NCBI GenBank assembly: GCA_022478985.1
Contig: JAKSZP010000179.1
Span: forward strand, 92,266 to 156,265
Length of the DNA stretch: 64,000 nt
Reading direction: 5' to 3'
Source of the DNA: Massospora cicadina
Lineage: Eukaryota > Entomophthoromycota > Entomophthoromycetes > Entomophthorales > Entomophthoraceae
Below the pieces are notes generated by a model that was given only the letters and a program-made list of their open reading frames with translations, was not told the origin of the DNA and did not search any database. Numbering within the stretch: position 1 is the first letter of the stretch; the number at the start of each line of letters is the position of its first letter. Positions 43,788-54,852 of the stretch are shown here, in pieces. A program made the translations under genes and the position numbers.

Positions 43788-45900
43788 ATGAATATGTCTA
43801 GTGAAGAAAGCCCCTCTTTTGAGGAATCAAAGAGTATCACCAAATGGGTACACTTCAACAGGCAGGAGATGGCTTCCACTGATATCATTGATCTTCATTT
43901 TTGAGCATCTATGGACTTAGCCATTGAGGGACCTGACCAAGATAATTATCAATTATAATCTGCAGATGTGGAAGAAACGGTCAAGGGCTTAATAAGGGGG
44001 GCTATTCAGCTTGGTGCCCGTTCTAACCTAGACCAAGAATCTAAGGTTGCAGCTGATATGATGGACTTATATAACAGAGTGGTTTTACAACATACCAAAG
44101 TTGGTTTGGTTAGAACAGAGCAGTATCTCTGGCAGTATGTGCATCTTGCCATTCATCACATACTCCAGATTTTGGGGTTACTTCATCTTGATATCCAACG
44201 CCAGTTGACCCTGGTGCAACAATTTCATTCACAGCTATCCTCTTTATATGAGACTGCTTATAACTTTGGTCAGGATAATCATGAAGCCATACTAAATAAT
44301 AGAAGAAAAATCAATGATCTACATAACCATCTGGTGAGAATTGACAATGGAGTTATGGGTTACATCAACCAAGAAGTATCACAACAGGTTAATGATATCA
44401 CTAATCCTATTCAACACTAAACCACTACCATTGAAGATGAGATTACTAAACAACCGGGACAATTGCAAGCCCAACATGAGGAACACTTTGTTGAACTTGA
44501 CGGGCTAGTTCACAACTTATCCAAATTGTGGATACTATTTGAGAAGGTGGACCCAGTCCTTTTGGTCCTCCTGGACCTCTGGAACCACCTAGTTCTCCTT
44601 CAGTGACCCTGGGACCCCTGGTAAATGAGGTCTTCAAGGCCTTGCAGGTCAACAGGGCCCTCCTGGGCCTGCAGGTTGCAACAGTTTGCAAGGACTCCCA
44701 GGACCTCCTGGTCCCCCAGCTCAATGCTTTCAGTTCACAATTCTGAACCTTTGAGTATACTGGTAACAAGAGTACAGGAGTTAGAAACCCAAATCTGAGC
44801 CATAGCTCAAAGGTGTTTCTATCTCTAGAAGGCCTTCCAACTAACCCAGATTATTCACTAACCAACTTACTGGATGGTGTTGATAATGCTCATCATCTAT
44901 GTGATGCTAACCAATCTACACAAGAAACTCAGTTTGCAATGTTGACAGCTTCCATTGATTGGTTAACTGCTAAATATGGAGTACTCAAGAATAAGCAAGA
45001 AGAGATGCTCGCTGCAATTTATAACTTAAATCAATTGCCTGCAAATGACCATCTTACACAGTGGGTCCAAAATTTAAAGGATAATCTCAACCATTTATGA
45101 CAACAATTTGACCAAATTCCTATTTAAGCCCATATCCCTTAGTCTGAACCCTCCAAAGCTGATCCAGTCATGTTATCTGGTGTACACATCTTAAGCATTG
45201 AACTCATCATTTTCAAACCTACCTTTAAGGATAAGTAAGAGCTGGGTGAAGATAGCATTCAATCTTTTTTATTTGACTATGAGCGAGCAATGGATGGGGC
45301 GACGGATCAACAGAAAGTTTGGCATATTACTTCTTGTTTAAGCTGATTTACTCAAGAAATCATGGTTCCTCACCTTAAGGTTAGCAATACGTGGGCTTAA
45401 GTGAAAACCGCCCTTATTAAGGAATTTGGGAGTGATCAAATTCTATCTAATCAAAAGCAAGACTTTATGAGCATCCAAGTAAAGTGAGGAGAGTTGATTC
45501 AAGATTTTGCTAAAAGATTTTATCATGAGGCCCAGAATCTTACTACTTGTGATTGTATTGCTGTAGATGATGCCATTTTGGCTGTGATGATTGTGTTTTC
45601 TTCTTGTACTCAGTTGTTACTACATTTAAAACCTCTTAAAGGAAATTTCATATTTATTCTCAACATCAAAGAGGCGTTGATGGAGATTCCCAATGGTGTG
45701 GTGCACCCAACCTCCGCTAATAACCCTCATTCCTAAATTCATGCAATGCCACCTAAACCCAAACCTAAACCTAAGAAGGATCCTTGCAGCTATTGAGGTC
45801 TAGTGGGTCATATGGAAACTCAATGTTGGAAGAAACAAGCTGAAGTGTCAAAAAAGAGGAGTCAGCATAGAGCAAGAGGCTCCCTCAGCTGACCTACCTC
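43788..45900 (+). pseudogene. Gag of element E with collagen-like region and CCHC knuckle
   Basis: The start ATG at 43788 (MNMSSEESPSFEESKS) follows the primer site. After two stops, the frame 43968-44420 is an open 150-residue helical region. At about 44530-44735 the reading contains collagen-like triplets in two registers (GPPGPLEPP; then GLQGLAGQQGPPGPAG and GLPGPPGPP). Near 45490-45540 is IQDFAKRFYHEAQ, the conserved capsid-like part. The knuckle CSY-stop-GLVGHMETQC (45784-45825) is C-x2-C-x4-H-x4-C with its second Cys codon turned into a stop. Element D shares the collagen-like region. Several frameshifts make the gene non-functional. Confidence 0.7.
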
Positions 45901-46037
45901 ATGTGCCTCAATCACAATCTTTTAATACTCCTAAAGATTGTTATGTGATATCTGCTTCTGGTGAACTTGAAATCCCTGATGATTTAGCCAACAAAGTTAC
46001 TATTTCTTCATCTAATTCAATTTGACCATTTAGACAC

Positions 46038-46301
46038 TTGGTATTTTTGGTCCCACACTTTGGCTCTGATGTGACTAAGGTGGAAGTCATAGTACACAAA
46101 GTGAAAGTTTTAACTATCATCAATATGGGATTGCCCATAGATGTGATCTCATCCAGGCTTATGAAAAAAATCAAAGTGGCGATAGACTTAAATCCTTCTC
46201 AAGACTATGGAACTGCTGGTCCTTCATATATTAAATCTATAGGAGCTTATTCTTCCCTTCCTATTCTCTTTAGAAAGTTGGTTGTTTGGCCCCTGCAGTA
46301 G
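46038..46301 (+). pseudogene. Protease remnant of element E
   Basis: The frame includes VLTIINMGLPIDVISSRLMKK, equivalent to IIDTGSPVNVISSKLIKK of the group. The catalytic DTG has become NMG, so the protease is dead. It follows Gag and precedes the dUTPase-like domain. Confidence 0.7.
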
Positions 46302-46559
46302 TGTTAGGCAATAATTGCTATGACTTTCTTTTTGGGAACCAAATTTCTCATTGATTTTGATGCAATAATTAGTCTTAAAGACAATTTTTTTTTCTTTAAT
46401 TAGATACCAAGTACCTTTAATTTTAAAAGATGTCCTCAATAGCAAAGGCAAACTCATATGACACATTTGCTTATTGGAATATCCTACTTCTATCTCTCAT
46501 CTTGAATACCAAATTTTGGGACCTGGAACTATTCTTCCGCCTCCTTCAGCTTGTGCCTA

Positions 46560-46790
46560 TGAAGGAATACTTTTATACTTTAACAATTTGCACTGTTCCT
46601 CGAAAAGCTCAATTTATAATTGATACTGGAGTACAAGTATTTGTACCATCTGGTCATGTATTAGAGATATCTAGTAACGATAATCTCTCTCATTTGGAGG
46701 CCTTAAACTGCCATGGTATCCTTGATCTCACTTATAATGTGACTGTTCTGTCTTACTAGCTATTCTTATCTCTTGACCTATGCGGTTGAA
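46560..46790 (+). pseudogene. dUTPase-like domain of element E
   Basis: The reading AQFIIDTGVQVFVPSGHVLEI matches dUTPase motif 1 (I-D-T-G-V-Q-V-x-V-P-x-G-H), and CHGILDLTYNVTVLS matches motif 3 (H-G-V-L-D-x-x-Y-x-G followed by a strand). It is the clearest copy of this domain among the four related elements. A stop at about 46757 interrupts it before motif 4 would be reached. In the family, dUTPase removes dUTP from the nucleotide pool used by RT. Confidence 0.7.
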
Positions 46791-47760
46791 TCAAAGTAAA
46801 CCTATCACCTATGTACGGTTTACTCTTGTAAATGAAATTTTATCTATCTTGGGATGTGGGGATTTACTTGATTTTGGGCTGGAAGAACCACCTATCATTT
46901 CTAATGTCAATATCAAATTTGGAGATTCACTTACTCCAGAACAACAGCACAAAGCCAAGGCTCAAATTGATGAGTATGCGGATATATTTTCCAAGGATTC
47001 TGGAGATTTTGGGCTAATGAAAGATTTGCAGCATCAGGTGAAAACTGGAGATACTCCCCCTATCTGATCCTGGCCTTATCACAAATCTAAAGATAAGGAG
47101 GCTCAGGTCTCAGTTGAATTGAAATAACTCCTCAATGCAAGGCTACTAATGCCTTCTCAAAGTCCATGGGCTTCCCTCTACTTCTCATCCAAAAAAGATG
47201 GAGGTCATAGAGTGGTTATGGACTATTGTCAGCTTAATGCTGTTACCCAAAAGAATTCTTATCCCCTACCTCACAGTGATGATTCATTACAACTATTGTC
47301 AGGGTCACAGTTCTTCTCAGCCGTGAACCTTGCTAGTGGCTACTGGAAAATTGACCTGGCTCCAGAAGACCATCAGAAATGCGCTTTAATATCTACTGAG
47401 GGGTTATATGAACCTACTTGTATGCTGCAGGGGCTTTGTAATGCCCCTGCTACTTTTCAAAGAGCCATGAATGGCCTATTTGGGGATTTGAAACTTTTCT
47501 GCATTTTAGTTTATTTAGATGATGTTACTGTTTTCTCTCACACTTTTAATTAGCATTTAGCTCATTTAAAAGAAGTATTTGGCCTAATGCGCCATGCTTC
47601 ACTTAAGCTAAAACCATCTAAATGTGCTTTTTTTAAGACTGAGATGGAATTCTTAGGCCATAAAGTTAATCATATTGGGATTTTATTCTTATCTAATAAG
47701 ATACAAACTATTTCAGACATGCATGTTTCTAAAAGCTTGCATGATATTCAAGTGTTTTAG
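46780..47760 (+). pseudogene. Reverse transcriptase of element E
   Basis: The pre-RT linker (AKAQIDEYADIFSKD) is followed by the open frame 47149-47553: VVMDYCQLNAVTQKNSYPLP, FSAVNLASGYWKIDLAPEDH, MLQGLCNAPATFQRAMNGLF and LVYLDDVTVFS. The YLDD active-site box lies at about 47508-47522. After one stop, PSKCAFFKTEMEFLGHKV follows. In the first catalytic block the Asp of A-V/M-D-L is Asn (AVNLASGY). It is nearly intact otherwise. Confidence 0.85.
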
Positions 47761-48330
47761 AGATGGTTGGTTATTACTAACAATTCATCCCCCATTTTGC
47801 TGATATTGCAGAGCCTTTAGCCTATTTATTGCACAAAGAAGTTCCTTTCTTATGGAAAGAATTGCAACAACAAAATTTTGATATTTTACGTCAAGCTTTA
47901 GTTAGTGCCACAATTTTAGCTCATCCTAATTTTTCCAAACCCTTTATCTTATTTACCAGTGCCAGTATGTAGCTATTGGGGCTATTCTGGCTCAGCATGA
48001 TTCCAACCTGATAAACATCACATTGCTTAATATAGTAAGACTCTTTCCAAAGCAGAACACAATTATAGCATTACTGAAAGGTAATGCCTCGCAGTTCTAT
48101 CCACCATCAAGCATTTTTCCCTTATCTTTATGGCAAATATTTCACTATCATCAAGGATCACGCTTTCTTAAAATGGTTATAACAAATGAAAGATCCTGAT
48201 GGGCGCTAAGATAGACGGGCATTAAAGCTTAAGAATTATGACTTTTTAATTCAACATTGCACTGAATCTATACACCAAAATGCTGATGAAATTTCTCAAT
48301 TACATATACTAACTTTATTCACTTTTGAAG
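47760..48330 (+). pseudogene. RNase H of element E, broken
   Basis: Fragments such as SKTLSKAEHNYSITER and CLAVLSTIKHFSLIF (about 48030-48130) are RNase H blocks in their normal order after RT. Frame changes and stops are frequent. Confidence 0.65.
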
Positions 48331-48369
48331 AAGATTGTATCTATGATCTGATTGGCAGACCTGAACTCT

Positions 48370-49470
48370 GGTATCATGAAACTAAGGACGTTATAGCAAA
48401 GCTACAATCCTTAACTGAGGATACTCAGATTAAAGAAGGTTCCTTATACAAGAAGTTGAGATCTAAATGATTGTCTTTATTTGGCCCTCTGTGAGGACTG
48501 ATACTATTATAGAAGCTCATTAAACTGTAGATCATGGAGCTGTCGCTAAGGCTTTATAATGGTTGAAAAGTTATTTTTATTGGGATAAAATTCTGGAGAC
48601 TATGCATGATGTGTTAGAGACTTGTCTCACTTGCCAACAACAGCATAGTGAATCTGATTTACCAACACAAAATTGTGAGACCTTCATAACCTTTCTCTAC
48701 TATGAGTATTGATGTGGTGGGCCCTCTTTCTACTGCTATTTATGGACATCTTTATATTATATCATCTATCAACCGTTTTACCAAATGGATTGAAGCTGTC
48801 TCTGTTTCAACTGTCACCGCTAAGGCTACTGCATCCTTCCTTTTTAAGCAAGTTTTCACCTGGCATGGTAGTCCAAAAGTTCTATTATCTGATAATGGGA
48901 CCTACTTTGTTTCACAGGTGATATCTGAGCTTACTAAATTAATGGGTACCTATCAGTCATTTACAGCTCCTTATAATCCTTTCACTAATGGTGTGGTCAA
49001 ATGGAAAAATGGTATCCTTGTAGCCATTCTTCAAAAGATGGCCTCCAACGATCCTAGTAGATGGAATTTCTACTTACCTAGTGCAATGTTAGCCTATAGG
49101 GGTAGCTATCATCATATAACTGGGATGTCTCCCTTCAAGGCTCTTTATGGTAAATATTCTATTTTACCCTCAAGTGTGCAACCTAACTTGATGCTGCAAC
49201 CCAAAAACTAATGATTTGGCTATGAGGAGGCTAGCTGATTAAATTACCAGAGTACAAGCCTTAAATTTGAGTTCTCTTGCTGCTACAACCTTAAAAGAGT
49301 GAACTAGAACCAATGATATTTGTCCTACCTACTTAATATCACATTGGATATCTTATACTCTTTTATCATCATAGACCTGGAAAACAAATTTACAAACTCA
49401 ATATCTTATAGTCTGGTCCTTACCATACTATTTATTGTCAGGGTATTGAATACTCCATTTCAGCTATTGA
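48370..49470 (+). pseudogene. Integrase of element E
   Basis: The open frame 48702-49211 (169 residues) has MSIDVVGPLSTAIYGHLYII (first catalytic Asp), VLLSDNGTYFVSQVISEL (second Asp) and APYNPFTNGVVKWKNGILVA, where the third catalytic residue, normally Glu, is Lys. It continues with FYLPSAMLAYRGSYHHITGM and SPFKALYGKYS. The zinc-finger part upstream (CLTCQQ near 48625) is frameshifted. No chromodomain is seen at the C-terminus. Confidence 0.82.
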
Positions 49471-49550
49471 TACTTGGCTGTTATCAATAGAGTTCATAGC
49501 AGGTTTCTTTGTAAGTATATGCCCCATAGGCAAGGTCTTGAGGGGAGCAT

Positions 49551-50100
49551 TGCTGGAGATTCAACTGTGATGATTGATTCTAACCAAGATCAAGGTTTGA
49601 TGTCTTGGTCAAATAAGATCTTAAAAACTCTATCAGAGATATCCAATTCTCAGTTAGACTGATGATCAACCCTTCAGAGTTATCAGCCTCCTCTGATGGA
49701 TAAAGCTAAGAAATCTGAAGGGGCTAAGCTCTCCACAAGAAGGTCGACCCCATCTAATAAGAACTTTATCAGATCTGACCATCACAAGTATAGTAATAAT
49801 AATCAGCAATATCAGTCCTCTATTATAAAAGATCTTACCTTGGTTGAAGCATGAAAATCTTCACAAAGAACTACCAAATCTAACCCTATAAATATCCCTT
49901 GTTTTAACTAATAAAGTACCACTATTTTTGCCTCATGTAGCTTAATTTTGGTCAAATTATAACAAAGTTCTGTATTCCAATTGGAATTTATTATTGCAAC
50001 AAAGATAATAACTTTGTTGCCTTGGTTTCACCATCACTAGAGCCACTAAAGTGGTAATTTTGTAGCCTTCATAGCAGCTGAATATTGTAATTTCTCAAAA
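49551..50100 (+). repeat. 3' LTR of element E
   Basis: It starts TGCTGGAGATTC after the purine-rich GAGGGGAGCA (49541-49550) and pairs with the 5' LTR. It is shorter by about 30 bp, largely from two fewer 18-bp units. Confidence 0.85.
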
Positions 50101-50689
50101 AATCCAATAAACTCTCTTTATGAACTTGATTCATGGGGAAAAGGAGAGGGGTGGGTATCCCTTTAGCCAGAACTGTGACTGATTTTGCTACAGCCTTTCA
50201 AAGGAGGTGACAATCAGGGGAGGCAAAAGCCTCTTTGGTGAGTCAGTGGTCACTTCAGAATTTATTGGTATTGGAGCATAGAGCATGGTGCCAAGTTAGA
50301 AATTGAGCTGCATAAACTGTATTTAGGTATATTTCAAGGCCTTGGGCCTTTACTGAGTCAGGATTAGGATTACAAATCATCAACTTTCTCCAAATTTTAC
50401 CAGGAATTTTGGATAAAAATGATAGGTTAAACAGCTTATGGGTGGGCTGGGTTGGGTGGCTGGGTGTGTTTTTTTAAATTTACTGGGGTCCATGCTGGCT
50501 CCTGATTAGCTAGAGTGAAAGTGAGAGTTTAATTTATATATTTCTTATTGGCTGAATCAGTGGCAGTTGCATCTATTATTTTGGGTAGAGGGGGAGGGAA
50601 GATTGTGCCCCATTCAAAAAAAAAATTTATACCAGCAATAGAAGTATCATGAGGAGAGTCAAGCGTGCGGGCTTCAGCTTAGACTATAG

Positions 50690-51351
50690 TGGGGCAGCAC
50701 CACTTTGAATGGCCCAGGTCAAAATAAATAGGGCTGATCATATATCCTTTGTCTACTCTGGCTTAGAAAGGGTGGTTGGGGGCAGAGAGGATAACAGTGT
50801 GAGGGGGAATCAAATTGGCAATTTTGTTTGATATTGGGTATATAGTTGCAAAGGTGCAAGGGTATGCAAGTTGGTTGGCTTCAATGGGGAACCACAAATT
50901 GTAGAATAAAGTCAGTTCCATATACTGAAAACCCAGCTATTAGTTCATTGTATAAAGTCTTAGAGGAGAGGTAGGTGGGGAGGCCTGCAAATTGAACTAC
51001 AAGAGTGGTGTCATCAGGCAACCAGATATAAGTAGTTGGGATAAGGGTTTTCTGGAACACTAGGGGAATATTGGCTGCGATTGTAGCACTGGCTTTACAG
51101 GTGAAGCTGAGGTCAAAGTACCCCTTATAGGGGCAGAAGTCAATAAAGACTGCAGGATGCATAAGTGCTTGGGCTAATTCTATGATTTGTTTATCATTGT
51201 AGGGAAAAGTTACCATATTAAACCTGGAGGCTGAATTGTATCTTGCTTCAGGGGAGCACAATGGGGCTACAAGGCACCATTTGGGAATATGTAAGGTGGA
51301 GGACAAGATCCTTGAGGAACGTATTGACCTGAGGCATTGGGGGCTGGTCAA
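50690..51351 (-). pseudogene. CCHC-type protein of retroposon H, copy 2
   Basis: The frame 50881-51351 gives 156 open residues, the longest coding piece of this family here. It contains YNDKQIIELAQAL, GYFDLSFTCKASATIAANIP and VVQFAGLPTYLSSKTLYNEL; the last part could be an RNA-binding fold, but I cannot confirm it. Beyond a stop, the zinc knuckle reads SPIYFDLGHSKWCC, where two cysteines have been lost compared with copy 1. The protein is unlike any gypsy Gag in the window. Confidence 0.6.
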
Positions 51352-51698
51352 CCTAGTTTAAAAGTATTTTCCCACTGGGCAGAAAATACTAGGGGTTTTG
51401 CCACTGCCCCATTTTAGAGCAGCGGGCAGTAGGGCTAAACCATTAGGGTTTTGCTGTGTGTCAGTTTTTGGAGTTGTTTAGTTCTGCTGTAATTTTTAAA
51501 AATTTGCTCAAAAGTGATATTGAGCTAAAAGAAAAAAAGAGAGGTTTATCCAACCATAAATTTTAAAAACTCTTATTTCTTATTGGCATTACGGTTTTAG
51601 TTTTCAAACTGGGTTGAAAAGCTATAGATATAGGTATTCAACAGAGATAAATTAGTGGATTGTAGCAAAGTGTCACAATGGATTACCTCAACATTTAA

Positions 51699-52216
51699 CA
51701 CTTTTGTCACCATGTCACCCAAATATGGGTGCTGGGTATGCTTCCGTGGGGGCTCCATCACTCATATTTGGGTGATGGTGTGACAAACATATTAACAAAA
51801 AAAATCGTAGTTTTAGCATCACTATTAGCAAATTCAAATGTGACATCTTAAATGGAATTGAAGGGTAAAAAACCACTCAAACCATCATCAGAGCTCTGAA
51901 GGAGTACGTAAGAAAAAGGCATGCAAAACGAAGTTCTTAGCTGTATAGGTAGTGTTACAGAATAAAAATATTCAAAATATTCAGATTATACTAAACTTTA
52001 TTAATTTATATTTATGATAAACTACTATTTTATATTATAGTTTATTATGGTATTCATTAAAACAGTCCAAATAAATTTGTGGTGATTTTGGACAATAAGG
52101 ACCATAGGTTATATTTCTTTTTATTTTTTCTCGCTTCCTGGCATTAGACAATTTGTCGATAGTCACATTTGGGCCCCGTGAGAAACTCAGCTAAATCACG
52201 CTGGGCGACGAACGTG
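51699..52216. mobile_element. piggyBac-like MITE, copy 2
   Basis: This 518-bp relative of 31977-32474 is flanked by TTAA (51695-51698 and 52217-52220). The right terminal repeat (GGCGACGAACGTG) is intact; the left has decayed to CACTTTTGTCACC. The left subterminal hairpin has grown into a longer inverted repeat around 51713-51780 (CACCCAAATATGGGTG and TCATATTTGGGTGATG). It lies about 0.55 kb beyond the 3' end of the FBPase gene. Confidence 0.83.
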
Positions 52217-52767
52217 TTAAGGTTTTTTAACATTAAATGTTAATTGAATATGGAGTTTAGGTTATTTTTTAAATTTGTAACTGATTAATGGCTTATTAGT
52301 ACCACCAAGTAGAAAGGGTTTATATCCATAGTTGAATTTTTTTAATAATATGCGCGCTTCTAAAGTTTGCCTTCCGTTTCCTACACGTGAGTTCATCCTG
52401 AGGTTGAATTTAATTGATAAGCATATATAGTTTCTTAAAAAAGTTGGTGTCTGTTATTTAAAACATGATCTCTAGAATAGACAAGTAGTGGCCGTTTGTG
52501 AAGTTAGGTCCGCTTTAAAGGGGAATCAGGTTTATATTTATCTAGTGCAGCTTAATCCAGAAGTTGTATTTAAACAACAGATGAATTTTTTGAGATGGGT
52601 TCTAATTGTACCGCAAAAGAATTTTGCACATAAAATTATAGCATTTCTAAATAGAGTTAAATAATGCTGAAGAGACCTGGTCTTCTCATTTGTAATTAGC
52701 TTTGAAAACTATTAGTGGTTGCCACTTATCAGAAAGATATCACTTAGCCTAAAACGAATCAAATGTA

Positions 52768-54001
52768 TTATGAGCAATATCTATGACTGCTTTTGGTAAT
52801 GGCTTCGATATCTTTCACATCGTCACTGGAGCCCAAAAAGATAGGAGAACGAGCATGGATGTGCTTAGGGACAACATCCAACATCCTCTCCTTCCCAGTT
52901 GAAGCACGACCACCAGCTTGCTCGAGGATAAAAGCCATGGGAAAGCACTCATACAGAATCCTGAGTTTCCCATCTTTAGATTTGGAATCACTGGGATATG
53001 CAAAAACCCCTCCATACAAAAGTGTTCGATGGACATCAGCTACCATCGACCCGATGTAACGAGCCGAATATGGCTTCTTTCCACTTTCAGCACTAGGAAA
53101 TTTGATGCCATTAAAATATTCTTTGCAAGCATTGTCCCAGTAAATAGCGTTGCCCTCATTAACAGAATAAATTTTTCCTCGTGAGGGGATGCGGATCTAA
53201 TTTTAAGATTAACGACGTTAGAAAAAATAAGTTGCGTTCACTTACATCAGGATGAGTTAAGACAAATTCGCCAATGGCCTATTAGAGTCAAAGTTAATAA
53301 TGAATATAGTGAAAACTATACGGGATCAAGAGTAAACCCATTGACGCCTTTTCCAGTAGTGATGACCAAGTTGCAAGAACTGCCATACATGCAGTAACCC
53401 GCAACAACCATCTCATTACCAGGTCTTAAAACGTCATCTTTAGAACCTTTGGAGCTGTTCTAAAACAAGGTTAACAAATGACAGCAATTCATCTTTGGTC
53501 TTACCGCGCGGTAAATACCAAAGATTGTCCCCACGTTAACGCCGGCATCGATATTGCTACTACCATCCAATGGGTCAAAAACGACGCAATATTTCCCGCT
53601 TTCATTCTCAACAATGATCTCTTCATCGTCCTCCTCCGATACCATGACCTTGACCTTACCCGATCTTTTTAAGTTGTTTATGAAAATCTCGTTGGCTAAA
53701 ACATCTAGCTTTTTGACATCCTCGCCCTGGATATTCTGAACCCCTGCTAAACCCGTTCTAAAATCTACATTAGTTAGATAAATATAAAGCAAACCTAAAA
53801 ACAACGAGAAGTTGAGAATGAAGAAGGGAATTACAAATAAACTAGACTAGCTTTCCGAACACACGACTCGACAAATTTGCAACCAACTTGAATTGCGGCA
53901 AGCAGCAAGCTGAGGTCACCCGTAGCGTCTTTGTACTGCGTCTGAGTTTTGATAACATGACTGATAAGCGTGATAATGTTGGTCTTGGTGTGATCAGACA
54001 T
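52768..54001 (-). CDS. FBP1: Fructose-1,6-bisphosphatase, five exons, intact
   Basis: This cytosolic gluconeogenic enzyme hydrolyses fructose 1,6-bisphosphate to fructose 6-phosphate. Exons: 54001-53835, 53757-53505, 53459-53322, 53278-53246 and 53196-52768. They give 339 residues, the usual length, without internal stops. All introns are GT-AG and short (77, 45, 43 and 49 nt); the fourth exon is only 33 nt. Visible signatures are [13 protein letters not shown] near residue 26, VSEEDDEE, the metal-binding [12 protein letters not shown], then [19 protein letters not shown] and the substrate-site [14 protein letters not shown]. The start is chosen because TNIITL aligns with the N-terminus of fungal FBPases. 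Near-constant reading frame and canonical splice sites contrast with the decayed elements around it. Confidence 0.95.
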
Positions 54002-54267
54002 TTTAGAATTATTGCCACAGATAGAATAATGTTGATACTATATTTAAAGTTATGAACTAGGTTGGGTTTTTGTGACGTTGCTACTCATTAATTGACTCGC
54101 CCCACTATTTATTTACCGAATCGGGCACGCTAATTCGATTGATTTCAACTCAAGGCAGCAAAATACGTGGAGTAATCACGCGGCTTTGATGTTAGTACCG
54201 AATTTCACAATGTTTATTATCACGCTAAGTAGCCATTTTGGTGCATCATGATGATAATCATTTAAGC
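54002..54267 (-). promoter_or_regulatory. Presumed upstream region of the FBPase gene
   Basis: About 266 bp separate the start codon from the hAT-like MITE. Any proximal promoter must lie here or inside the MITE. I see no clear TATA box or known repressor site, so this is placed by position only. Confidence 0.35.
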
Positions 54268-54844
54268 CAGTGGCTTCCAAACTTATTTCGCCAACGGAGC
54301 CCCCTTCTCATTGTAAAAACCTGACCATGAACCCCCCCCCCCAAGTGAAATAACACTACACAACTGCATGATAGTAAAATTACAAGTTTACCTTTGATGT
54401 CTTAATGGTGAATGGTAACAAAAAATTAAATGAAATGATTTGATATTTGAAGTAGTATTATAAAACTATACCTTTTGTTTTAAAATACAAAACCACATTT
54501 AAAAATGAGATGGGCGAAACTGATATGATGGTATGAGATTATTTACATTTGGCTCAATATTTAAGAGTAACATTTATGTCTCAATACTAAACATTACTTG
54601 CATTTTATATAATTGTCTACTTTTATTTTACTCAGGGCATAAAAATGGTTATTAATTTTATGTGCTATCTAATTTAAACTTCCATAATAATGAAAATAGG
54701 ACACAGTTATATCACTATATATTAAATCAGTGGTTAAAAGTGGTTCATATGGACCCCCCAAAATTATTTTAATTTGCCACGGACCCATCATCAGCGGTTC
54801 CATAGACCCCTGGGGGTCTCTATGAACCACTTTGGGGACCACTG
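54268..54844. mobile_element. hAT-like MITE upstream of FBPase
   Basis: The ends read CAGTGGCTTCCAAA (left) and, as reverse complement of the right end, CAGTGGTCCCCAAA, a typical hAT terminal repeat. The 8-bp flanks ATTTAAGC (54260-54267) and ATCTAAGC (54845-54852) differ at one position. The 577-bp unit encodes no transposase. Inside its right part, 54727-54844 is a second inverted structure with CAGTGG and CCACTG ends. Confidence 0.75.
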
Positions 54845-54852
54845 ATCTAAGC

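Larger units (their letters stand above)
43138..50100 (+). mobile_element. Ty3/gypsy retrotransposon E inserted in retroposon H copy 2
   Basis: LTRs of about 578 and 550 bp bracket a plus-strand gag-pol with protease, dUTPase-like domain, RT, RNase H and integrase. The target duplication is AATTC (43133-43137) against AATCC (50101-50105), with one mismatch. It is the best preserved of the related elements A, B, D and E: RT keeps YLDD and Gag keeps most of a CCHC knuckle. Stops in Gag and between RT and integrase, and a Lys in place of the catalytic Glu of integrase, make it inactive. LTR outer ends are uncertain by a few bases. Confidence 0.88.
42627..51550 (-). mobile_element. Non-LTR-type retroposon H, copy 2 (split by element E)
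   Basis: A perfect 14-bp duplication, CAACCATAAATTTT (42613-42626 and 51551-51564), flanks the unit. Sequence 42627-43137 matches 27120-27610 of copy 1, and 50106-51540 matches 27630-29030, so element E is a later insertion. Without E the unit is about 1.96 kb, the same as copy 1. The minus-strand 3' end carries an A-rich tail (CAGTTAAATAAGAAAAAA). Confidence 0.83.

Noticed and set aside
46560..46790. Second retropepsin domain (IIDTGVQV)
   Set aside because: A protease remnant is already present just upstream, and the VPSGH and GILDxTY motifs fit dUTPase better.
52793..53739. Plus-strand open frames across the FBPase locus
   Set aside because: They are antisense shadows of the FBPase exons.
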